NCBI GenBank assembly: GCA_947630385.1
Contig: CANRHG010000100.1
Location: forward strand, 1 to 7,124
DNA: 7,124 nucleotides
Direction: 5' to 3'
Source of the DNA: an uncultured Eubacteriaceae bacterium
GTDB taxonomy: Bacteria; Bacillota; Clostridia; Eubacteriales; Eubacteriaceae
Position 1 is the first letter of the stretch. Each line of letters begins with the position of its first letter. Shown here in pieces: positions 1-4,890 of this stretch. The position numbers and the translations under genes are program-made. A model generated the notes under the pieces. The model saw nothing but the letters and a program-made list of their open reading frames with translations, was not told where the DNA came from and searched no databases.

Positions 1-1
1 C

Positions 2-205
2 AGTGAAAAAAAGGAGGAAAAGGAAATGTTAATGACCGGATTCGAGAGAGCCAAATACGAAGAAGGTATAGAAAAAGGTATATCTATAACAAAAGAAGAA
101 GACCGGGCTATTTTGATTGATTTCTGTCGTAGGATTGGTTACAGTGATGAATAAATTAATGAAGAACTGGCGCGTTATGGTTACGATTTAATCGAAGAAG
201 AGTAA
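2..205 (+). pseudogene. 3' end of a decayed repeat-family gene, copy 1 (in-frame nonsense codon)
   Basis: The frame is open from the left edge and reads acidic and basic residues followed by MLMTGFERAKYEEG, then GYSDE and a TAA at 152-154. Directly after the TAA the same frame continues INEELARYGYDLIEEE and ends at a second TAA (203-205). The downstream copy has AAA where this one has TAA and reads straight through SDEKINEELARYGYDLIEKE, so the first TAA is a nonsense mutation, not the natural end. The 5' part lies outside the window. I do not recognise the family firmly. The charged, EEG-rich linker followed by a short C-terminal helical segment resembles the tails of Rpn/PD-(D/E)XK nuclease-like putative transposases of Bacillota, but no catalytic domain is visible. 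The ATG at 26 follows AAGGAGG (10-16), so a 42-residue peptide could still be made from it. Confidence 0.55.
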
Positions 206-256
206 TTTATAGGGGCGAGAGCTCCTTTTTCAGTCCTCGAATTATAATAGAGGTAT

Positions 257-578
257 CTTGGATCGGGGGCTTTGATCAGCGCAATCGTCAACTACGAAGA
301 TTTCTCAAAAGAAAATCTAATTTCGTCAGCAACCTCTTGTTTAAGCAATCGGACGAAAAAACCCAAGTTTTTAAGGGATATGAAATTCCAGAGACGAAGG
401 AGGAAAGGGAATGTTGATGGCCGGATTTGAGAGAGCCAAATATGAAGAAGGAAGGGAAGACGAAAGAAAACGCGCTCGGGCCAATTTAATCGATTCATTT
501 CGTAGAAATGGTTTTAGTGATGAAAAAATCAATGAAGAACTGGCACGTTATGGTTACGATTTAATCGAAAAAGAGTAA
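257..578 (+). pseudogene. Decayed repeat-family gene, copy 2 (5'-truncated, two frameshifts)
   Basis: Three consecutive frames give one continuous protein relic. The first reads LISAIVNYEDFSKENLISS (from 272). The second continues LFKQSDEKTQVFKGYEIPE (from 337). The third runs MLMAGFERAKYEEG to GYDLIEKE and ends at TAA 576-578. A one-base loss near 337 joins the first to the second, and another near 405-411 joins the second to the third; copy 1 has an extra A at the latter place. No plausible N-terminal part or start lies upstream, so the copy is also 5'-truncated. Against copy 1 the C-terminal part is nearly identical except for a shorter charged linker. The last frame alone is an open 55-codon ORF from ATG 411, preceded by AAGGAGG (397-403), and could be expressed as a small protein. 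Function unknown; an Rpn/PD-(D/E)XK-like origin is only a guess. Confidence 0.55.
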
Positions 579-619
579 TTTATTGGGGCGTAAATCCTTT
601 TTTCAATACTTGAATTTAA

Positions 620-641
620 ATAACTGAAATTTTTCAGTTAT
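620..641 (+). terminator. AT-rich perfect hairpin, weak terminator candidate
   Basis: ATAACTGAAA and TTTCAGTTAT are perfect 10-base inverted arms separated by two T. A T-rich stretch (AGTTTTCCTTT) follows. The stem has only two G-C pairs, so it would be a weak terminator for whatever reads through the repeat copies. The rest of the 579-740 spacer shows no gene or other structure that I can support. Confidence 0.35.
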
Positions 642-740
642 AGTTTTCCTTTAACAAATGTAGAGAAAAACCATAAAATAAATCGAACTATCCCTCATAG
701 GAAATAAAGAGAAGGACATTGGGAAATTTTATAATCAAAC

Positions 741-794
741 AAAAGCGATAGCGATCATTCAGATTAAACTGTCATGAACGCTGTCGCTTTTTTT
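741..794. terminator. Strong, probably bidirectional, Rho-independent terminator
   Basis: The arms 741-753 (AAAAGCGATAGCG) and 779-791 (CGCTGTCGCTTTT) pair over 13 positions with one G-U. The stem continues inwards through TCAT (755-758) with ATGA (774-777), and CAG (760-762) with CTG (769-771), closing a six-base loop. A run of seven T (788-794) follows on the plus strand, and the four A at 741-744 give a short T run on the minus strand. It lies directly after the stop of the small minus-strand gene at 796 and so ends the polymerase operon. It can also stop plus-strand transcription from the repeat region. Confidence 0.8.
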
Positions 795-795
795 G

Positions 796-1062
796 TTAAA
801 AAGTTTTGGGATTATTTTTAATTCTTTCTTCTACAAACCATGCGGGGTCTTCAAAATAAATCGCATGCTCTCTTCCGTTAATCAAACACAAATACCGGTC
901 GCCTTGGCCTCCCGCTTTTCTCGAAGCACAGGGTCGTATATCCAATATTTTATCAATGTAAAACTTCTTGTCTTCGTCCCAATAAATGATTTTCGGCTCC
1001 ATTTGGCCGGAATCTCTAAACAAAACGAGAACGTCCACATAGCGTTTTTGAATGTTTTCCAT
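796..1062 (-). CDS. Small conserved companion protein of Y-family polymerase
   Basis: An 88-residue protein beginning MENIQKRYVDVLVLF, with the blocks KIIYWDEDKKFYIDKILDIRP, ASRKAGGQGDRYLCLINGRE and AIYFEDPAWFVEE. The pattern suggests a small all-beta fold. It has no signal peptide or membrane segment. ATG 1062 is chosen because GAGG (1069-1072) stands six bases before it; a TTG four codons upstream would overlap the polymerase stop and lacks a site. It begins eight bases after the polymerase stop and is followed at once by the terminator, so it is the second and last gene of that operon. From memory, similar short hypothetical proteins follow Y-family polymerases in other Clostridia, in the position YolD-like proteins hold in bacilli. 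It is not clearly a YolD homologue by motif. Its role is unknown; an accessory or regulatory partner of the polymerase is inference from linkage. Confidence 0.8.
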   Translation of the reverse strand: MENIQKRYVDVLVLFRDSGQMEPKIIYWDEDKKFYIDKILDIRPCASRKAGGQGDRYLCLINGREHAIYFEDPAWFVEERIKNNPKTF

Positions 1063-1070
1063 AACCAACC

Positions 1071-2324
1071 TCAAAAATAGCCGATCGGATGGATGATATT
1101 ATCTTTTTTTATATCCATCTGGCTCATTGAATCCCCGAGCGTCGTGGCTTTACGGACGCTGTTATTGCCGTAGCGGCTGCGTAAATGATCGATCGTACGA
1201 TCGAGACGTTGTTCTTTAGAGATCTTGTCCGGATTTTCAAAAATGTTGAGTTGTACCGGCCGCTCCGATGAAATAAGACCCGAGACGCGTACGCCGAGCT
1301 TTCGTACGGGCGTCGTAAAATCGTAGTTTTCGAAGAAGAGTTCTTCGGCGACCTGCGTGATCTTACGGGTCACGTCCGTAGGGGATAGGAGCTTACGCTG
1401 TCTGGTAAAACCATTAAGCGTTTTATAGCGGATCTCGATTTCTACGACGAAAGCCAGGCAGTCGAGCTCGCGTAGGCGCATGGCCACGCTTTCGGCTAGC
1501 ATGGCGATGACGAGCTTAAACTCGCCGTATTTCGTCAAATCTCTGGGCGTGGTCGTCGAGTTTCCGATACTTTTGATCGGGCGGTAATTGTCGTAAGCAT
1601 CGGGATCGAGGGGCTGTACCGGAGAGTCGTCGAGCCCAAGAGCAAAATCGTAGAGAAAGAGCCCCCATTTTCCAAATTCCAGTTCCAGGCGGTCCCGCCC
1701 CATGGATGCCAAACGTCCGATGGTCGTAACGCCGATGTTTTTAAGCTTTCGCTTGGTCGCGGGACCGACGTAAAGCAGGTCGCCCACCGGACGGCTCCAG
1801 ACGATGTTTTTGTAGTTGTTGCGGTCAATGACCGTTACGGCGTCCGGCTTTTTATAATCGCTCCCAAATTTCGCGAAGATCTTGTTCCAACTTACCCCGA
1901 CCGACACCGTCAGGCCGAGCTCGTTTTTGATGCGTTTGCGGATGGTTTGGGCTATCGTCTCACCGGAACCGAAGAGGCTCTCACTGTTGGTACAGTCAAG
2001 CCAGGCTTCGTCTAGGCCGAAAGCTTCCACCTGGTCGGTATATTCGTAGTAAATTTTACGGGCTTTTTTCGAAAAACGCAGGTAAAGAGGGTAATTGGGA
2101 CGGAGAATTTCCAGGTCGGGGCACTTTTCCTTGGCCTGCCAGATGGCCTCTCCCGTTCGTACGTTGAATGATTTGGCCAGTTCGTTTTTAGCCAGTATGA
2201 TGCCGTGCCGGTTTTGGGGATCTCCCGCCACGGCCAGCGGTCTTGAAGCCAGCTCGGGATGGTAGAGGCTCTCGCAACTGGCGTAAAAGCCGTTCATATC
2301 CGAATGTAAAATGGTACGATCCAT
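1071..2324 (-). CDS. dinB: Y-family translesion DNA polymerase (DNA polymerase IV / UmuC-like)
   Basis: A 417-residue member of the ImpB/MucB/SamB (Y) family, which copies past damaged bases with low fidelity and no proofreading. The N-terminal block HSDMNGFYASCE (7-18) holds the first metal-binding Asp (D9) and Tyr14 at the steric-gate position that excludes ribonucleotides. GLDEAWLD (103-110) supplies the catalytic D105 and E106. SVGVSWNKIFAKFGSDYKKPD (141-161) is the palm/fingers block. An HhH-like thumb follows (GDLLYVGPATKRKLKNIGVTTIGRLA, 181-206), then a little-finger domain to about 350. PVQLNIF (356-362) is a good sliding-clamp binding motif, and a tail of about 55 residues with SRYGNNSVRKA follows. 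FYASCE and the Tyr gate are closer to UmuC/UvrX than to E. coli DinB, so the symbol is approximate. The start ATG has AAGGAGA five bases upstream. It is the first gene of a two-gene operon, divergent from a repressor/peptidase pair. Confidence 0.95.
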   Translation of the reverse strand: MDRTILHSDMNGFYASCESLYHPELASRPLAVAGDPQNRHGIILAKNELAKSFNVRTGEAIWQAKEKCPDLEILRPNYPLYLRFSKKARKIYYEYTDQVEAFGLDEAWLDCTNSESLFGSGETIAQTIRKRIKNELGLTVSVGVSWNKIFAKFGSDYKKPDAVTVIDRNNYKNIVWSRPVGDLLYVGPATKRKLKNIGVTTIGRLASMGRDRLELEFGKWGLFLYDFALGLDDSPVQPLDPDAYDNYRPIKSIGNSTTTPRDLTKYGEFKLVIAMLAESVAMRLRELDCLAFVVEIEIRYKTLNGFTRQRKLLSPTDVTRKITQVAEELFFENYDFTTPVRKLGVRVSGLISSERPVQLNIFENPDKISKEQRLDRTIDHLRSRYGNNSVRKATTLGDSMSQMDIKKDNIIHPIGYF

Positions 2325-2328
2325 GGTT

Positions 2329-2335
2329 TCTCCTT
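2329..2335 (-). promoter_or_regulatory. Ribosome binding site of the Y-family polymerase
   Basis: On the minus strand AAGGAGA stands five bases before the ATG at 2324, which fixes this as the start. Confidence 0.8.
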
Positions 2336-2407
2336 CGCATTATTTATATTAAATTATGCGCCATAATACGCACCCTGGGATGTAAGCTAACTAGGGAGCG
2401 AAAAAGC

Positions 2408-2420
2408 GAAACTCAATTTC
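2408..2420 (-). promoter_or_regulatory. Putative repressor operator O1
   Basis: On the minus strand this reads GAAATTGAGTTTC, a near-palindrome (GAAA, five bases, TTTC) differing by one base from O2. It sits in the expected 5' leader of the polymerase transcript, about 100 bases downstream of that promoter, and about 40 bases upstream of the -35 of the plus-strand repressor promoter. It could act as a roadblock or looping site. Confidence 0.5.
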
Positions 2421-2450
2421 CTAAAATCGGCAATTTATGCCTGTTTAGGA
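2419..2450. other. Leader hairpin in the polymerase 5' untranslated region
   Basis: TCCTAAA (2419-2425) pairs with TTTAGGA (2444-2450), and inside it GGCA (2429-2432) pairs with TGCC (2438-2441) around a five-base loop. There is no T run on either side, so it is not an intrinsic terminator. It lies in the roughly 200-base leader of the polymerase mRNA and its edge overlaps operator O1. Its function is unknown. Confidence 0.35.
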
Positions 2451-2459
2451 CGTGATTTC

Positions 2460-2488
2460 TTGACTTTTATAAGTAGATATTTTAAAAT
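2460..2488 (+). promoter_or_regulatory. Sigma-A type promoter for the XRE-immA operon
   Basis: TTGACT (2460-2465), a 17-base spacer, and TAAAAT (2483-2488): five of six consensus bases in each box. Transcription would start near 2495, giving a leader of about 98 bases that contains O2 and O3. The -10 box lies inside a perfect 14-base palindrome, ATATTTTAAAATAT (2477-2490). Confidence 0.65.
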
Positions 2489-2528
2489 ATACGCAAGTTA
2501 AGTACTATATCGATTTCGGTTGATTTTC

Positions 2529-2557
2529 ATTATAGGAAATTAAGTTTCTACTGTCAA
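2529..2557 (-). promoter_or_regulatory. Perfect-consensus promoter for the polymerase operon
   Basis: On the minus strand TTGACA (2557-2552), a spacer of exactly 17 bases, and TATAAT (2534-2529) match the sigma-70/sigma-A consensus at all twelve positions. Start would be near 2522, leaving a leader of about 198 bases before the polymerase ATG. The spacer is filled by operator O2. A promoter this strong in front of a mutagenic polymerase strongly implies tight repression. Confidence 0.8.
2536..2548 (+). promoter_or_regulatory. Putative repressor operator O2, in the promoter spacer
   Basis: GAAATTAAGTTTC, a 13-base near-palindrome with GAAA and TTTC arms and an inner T/A pair. It lies between the -10 and -35 boxes of the polymerase promoter, so a bound protein would block RNA polymerase. 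It is also in the repressor's own leader. Confidence 0.65.
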
Positions 2558-2566
2558 CACGAATAC

Positions 2567-2579
2567 GCAATTAAGTTTC
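2567..2579 (+). promoter_or_regulatory. Putative repressor operator O3
   Basis: GCAATTAAGTTTC, one base different from O2, in the same orientation and exactly 31 bases (about three helical turns) from it, so both would lie on the same face of the DNA. It is just upstream of the polymerase -35 box and just before the repressor's ribosome binding site (GGAGGGG, 2584-2590). Cooperative binding with O2 is plausible. Confidence 0.6.
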
Positions 2580-2592
2580 TATTGGAGGGGAC

Positions 2593-3033
2593 ATGAATTT
2601 TGGAGAAAAGCTCGGTCGGTTGCGCAAACAAAGGAAGATGACGCAAAAAGCCCTCGCGGATTCGGTGGGGGTATCGCTCCGGACGATCACGAATTACGAA
2701 ACGGGAGGCCGCTATCCCAAACAAAGGGAGATCTACCGGAGGATCGCGGAAGTTCTGGGCGTGGACGTCAATTATCTTTTGACCGAGAATGAATCTTTTT
2801 TTATCTATCACGAGCCGGATAATACGCCGGTCAACGAGCAGATTCAGCGTGTCGTCGCGGAAGTTCAAGGTCTGTTTGCGGGCGGAGAGATGGATGAAAA
2901 CGATAAGGATGAAATGATGCGGGCCATTCAAGACGCCTATTGGATAGCCAAAGAACAAGAAGGCGGCGATTTCTTAGATGAAGATTTCTTTAAACAGGGG
3001 AATTACGACTTAAATTTTGAGAAAGAAGAATAA
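2593..3033 (+). CDS. XRE-family helix-turn-helix transcriptional repressor
   Basis: A 146-residue protein with an N-terminal Cro/C1-type domain (about 3-63). TQKALADSVG (17-26) is the second helix, SLRTITNYETG (28-38) the recognition helix, and IAEVLGVDVNYLL (51-63) closes the fold. An acidic helical region follows (NEQIQRVVAEVQGLF and DENDKDEMMRAIQDAYWIAKE, 81-121), of the kind that dimerises in such repressors. The last 25 residues are very acidic and probably flexible. GGAGGGG stands just before ATG 2593. It is followed after five bases by an ImmA/IrrE-like peptidase gene and is divergent from the translesion polymerase. Repressors paired this way (ImmR, DdrO) are known to be inactivated by cleavage by the partner. 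By inference it binds O1-O3 and controls the polymerase operon and itself. Confidence 0.9.
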   Translation: MNFGEKLGRLRKQRKMTQKALADSVGVSLRTITNYETGGRYPKQREIYRRIAEVLGVDVNYLLTENESFFIYHEPDNTPVNEQIQRVVAEVQGLFAGGEMDENDKDEMMRAIQDAYWIAKEQEGGDFLDEDFFKQGNYDLNFEKEE

Positions 3034-3038
3034 AAACG

Positions 3039-3557
3039 GTGTTTATAAAGACTGACGACATTGTCCGAAAAGTTCAGCGGTTAAAGGAGATGACCGATTC
3101 GTGCGATCCTTTCCAAATAGCCAGCGATTTAAACATTATGGTCATCGAGCGCAACTTTGAAAAACAGCTCGGAATGTATACAAAAATCCTCTCGACACCG
3201 TTTATTTTTTTAAAGAACGATTTGGACGATTTTACAAAAAGGATCGTTCTTTTGCATGAAATAGGTCATCACGTCCTGCACGGAAAGATTTTAGACCGGG
3301 ACGACGTAAAAGCCGACGATTTGACCAGAGCGAGCAGCAAAATGGAGTTAGAAGCCAATTATTTTGCCGCGGAATTATCGATTCCAGACGAAGAAATTCT
3401 CGATCTCATTAAACAACAATACAGTTCGCCACAGATTGCCCAAATTTTAACGACGAACAACAATTACATCGCTCTAAAAGTCGAGCTTTTGAACAAAAAA
3501 GGCCATAACCTAAACCGGCAGGAGTATTCAGCGGATTTTATGAATTACATCGGTTGA
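3039..3557 (+). CDS. ImmA/IrrE family zinc metallopeptidase (anti-repressor)
   Basis: A 172-residue soluble protein with LLHEIGHHVLH (71-81). The HExxH box gives zinc ligands H73 and H77 and catalytic E74. MELEANYFAAELSIP (102-116) matches the E-A-x-x-F-A block of this family, which carries the third, glutamate, ligand. Family members cleave a partner XRE repressor (ImmA on ImmR in ICEBs1, IrrE on DdrO in Deinococcus after DNA damage). The gene begins with GTG at 3039, five bases after the repressor stop, with only a weak AGAAG site inside the repressor tail, so translation is probably coupled and its level kept low. The C-terminal part (about 120-172) has no domain I recognise and may bind the repressor or sense a signal. 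No DNA-binding or GAF-like domain is visible. The target being the upstream XRE protein is inference from linkage. Confidence 0.88.
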   Translation: MFIKTDDIVRKVQRLKEMTDSCDPFQIASDLNIMVIERNFEKQLGMYTKILSTPFIFLKNDLDDFTKRIVLLHEIGHHVLHGKILDRDDVKADDLTRASSKMELEANYFAAELSIPDEEILDLIKQQYSSPQIAQILTTNNNYIALKVELLNKKGHNLNRQEYSADFMNYIG

Positions 3558-3992
3558 TCATTCCAGGGCCATGAGCTGAACGCTGTTGACCTTCTCCAGA
3601 TTCTTCAGGTTTTGAACGAATTCCTCAACCGTTTTCGTAAGATTTTGCCCGTCTAGGGTCAAAGTGACCAAAGCGATCCCGTTGATTGGAATGCCCTGAT
3701 TGATCGTCACGATATCTGCCCCGTTATCCGTGACGAAATGTAGGATCTTTGACAAAATCCCCGGAACGTCCTCCAATTTGACCGTCAGCGTAAACAGGCG
3801 GCCAAATTGTTTGGAGGGGGAGAAGACGAAATCCTTGTATTTATAATACGTACTCCGGCTGATACCGACGGCCTTGACCGCCTCGCTGACGGAGTCGGTT
3901 TTTTGGCTCTCGAGCAAATTTCTCGCTTCGATCACTTTTTGGAAGTAATCGGGCAGGATACTTTTGTTTACGATCAAATAATCATCTAACAT
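3558..3992 (-). CDS. HTH-ACT domain protein of the UPF0735/PheB family
   Basis: A 144-residue protein. The N-terminal half contains a helix-turn-helix-like segment (SVSEAVKAVGISRSTYYKYKD, 34-54); the C-terminal half (about 66-142) is an ACT domain, with LEDVPGILSKIL (73-84) and NGADIVTINQ (90-99). ACT domains bind amino acids at a dimer interface. The family (B. subtilis PheB/YszB) was once labelled chorismate mutase, but no mutase active site is seen here and the label is not supported. It is the last gene of the thrC-thrB operon. Its ATG lies inside the thrB end (11-base overlap), and the only AAAGGAG is too far upstream (about 18 bases), so translation is probably coupled. A role as threonine or other amino-acid sensor and regulator is likely from context but unproven. 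Its stop abuts the convergent peptidase gene. Confidence 0.88.
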   Translation of the reverse strand: MLDDYLIVNKSILPDYFQKVIEARNLLESQKTDSVSEAVKAVGISRSTYYKYKDFVFSPSKQFGRLFTLTVKLEDVPGILSKILHFVTDNGADIVTINQGIPINGIALVTLTLDGQNLTKTVEEFVQNLKNLEKVNSVQLMALE

Positions 3993-4890
3993 CGTGTTCT
4001 TGGACTACCACTCCTTTTGTATCTGGGACCAAGCGCATAAATTCCCAGTTTGGAAAATTCTCTCTCATCCATCGATGCATTTTTCCTTCAAACGAAATAT
4101 TGCTCACCTCCGTAATTTGGATAAGCGTCGGACCGGCACCGCTGATGTAACTGGCGAGTGCCCCGATGCGCTTTGAGTGGGCAACGATCTCGTCATAACC
4201 TTCAATAAAACCTTTTCGGTACGGTTCATGGATCCGGTCTCCCACACTAAGCGGAATATAATCTTCTAGACCCCTGGTCAGGGCCAGATAGCTCATGATG
4301 GCGTGGGAGATGTTATAGACCACGTCCTGTCTCGAATAAGTCTTCGGAAGAAGGTCACGGGCTTTTTGGGTCGAAAGGGTAAAATCCGGTATACAGGCGT
4401 AAAACTCGAACTTCGCGCTGATCTCCTCCCTCGTAAAAAGCGTCTTATCCTTTGACATCAGGGCGGTCGTAAGGCCCCCAAAAAAGGCCGGCGCGACGTT
4501 GTCCGGATGGCCTTCGATTCTAACCGAGATCTCAAAGAGTTCGTCTAAAGAAAAGGGACGCCCGGCGATAAGGTTTGCGCCGACAAGGCCGGCGACGATG
4601 CAGGTAGCGGAAGAGCCGAGCCCTTTTCCCATGGGAATGTCGTTAAATTCGTTGATAAAAAGTCCCTTGGGCCGGTAATCGACCAGGGAGAAAAGCCTCT
4701 CCATCGACTTAACGACCAGGTTGTCCTTGCCGCGGTATTCGGGCGGGACACCTTTGATGATTAAGCCCTCTTGTTTTAATTCGCAAACTTCAAACAGGTT
4801 GTACAGTTGGAAGGCCGCGCCGGTCGTATCGAATCCCGATCCGATGTTCGCGCTCGTCGCCGGAACTTTGATCGCGTAAACTTTATTCAT
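3982..4890 (-). CDS. thrB: Homoserine kinase
   Basis: A 302-residue GHMP-superfamily kinase, the usual length for ThrB. It phosphorylates homoserine with ATP to O-phosphohomoserine, the substrate of threonine synthase. Motif 1 is VPATSANIGSGFDTTGAA (9-26). Motif 2, the ATP phosphate-binding loop, is IPMGKGLGSSATCIVAG (85-101), with GLGSSA intact. RIEGHPDNVAPAFFGG (124-139) is the conserved substrate/catalytic block. Motif 3 is ISGAGPTL (249-256). The family usually has GPGFDTLG and IPxxRGLGSSA, so Ser18, Thr23 and Lys89 are mild variants. The start ATG overlaps the thrC stop by eight bases (ATGAATAA) and has no clear ribosome binding site, so it should be translated by ribosomes finishing thrC. 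Cytoplasmic. Confidence 0.96.
   Translation of the reverse strand: MNKVYAIKVPATSANIGSGFDTTGAAFQLYNLFEVCELKQEGLIIKGVPPEYRGKDNLVVKSMERLFSLVDYRPKGLFINEFNDIPMGKGLGSSATCIVAGLVGANLIAGRPFSLDELFEISVRIEGHPDNVAPAFFGGLTTALMSKDKTLFTREEISAKFEFYACIPDFTLSTQKARDLLPKTYSRQDVVYNISHAIMSYLALTRGLEDYIPLSVGDRIHEPYRKGFIEGYDEIVAHSKRIGALASYISGAGPTLIQITEVSNISFEGKMHRWMRENFPNWEFMRLVPDTKGVVVQEHDVR

Larger units (their letters stand above)
2..630 (+). repeat. Tandem direct duplication (two diverged copies)
   Basis: The segment 2-250 and the segment from about 391 to 630 align along their length: the coding tails, the stop codon, and about 45 bases after it (AGTAATTTATAGGGGCG in copy 1, AGTAATTTATTGGGGCG in copy 2, then a T-rich stretch). 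Similarity past the stop shows that the unit duplicated was DNA, not just a protein domain. The main differences are scattered substitutions, a roughly 12-base length change in the charged linker, and single-base lesions. I see no flanking terminal inverted repeats or target-site duplications. Confidence 0.6.

Noticed and set aside
730..735. Plus-strand TATAAT upstream of the terminator
   Set aside because: There is no -35 at a proper distance, and a transcript would begin in the terminator hairpin itself.
1062..1074. TTG start for the small companion protein at 1074
   Set aside because: It overlaps the polymerase stop and has no ribosome site, while ATG 1062 has GAGG at six bases.
2399..2427. 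Plus-strand promoter using TAAAAT at 2422 next to O1
   Set aside because: The -35 position reads CGAAAA, far from consensus, and a much better promoter lies at 2460-2488.
2491..2505. Fourth operator-like site (GCAAGTTAAGTAC)
   Set aside because: It resembles O3 only if one base is inserted and it lacks the TTTC arm; too degenerate to call.
2325..2592. LexA (SOS) box upstream of the polymerase
   Set aside because: I looked for GAAC-N4-GTTC type sequences and found none; the repeated GAAA-N5-TTTC elements are different.
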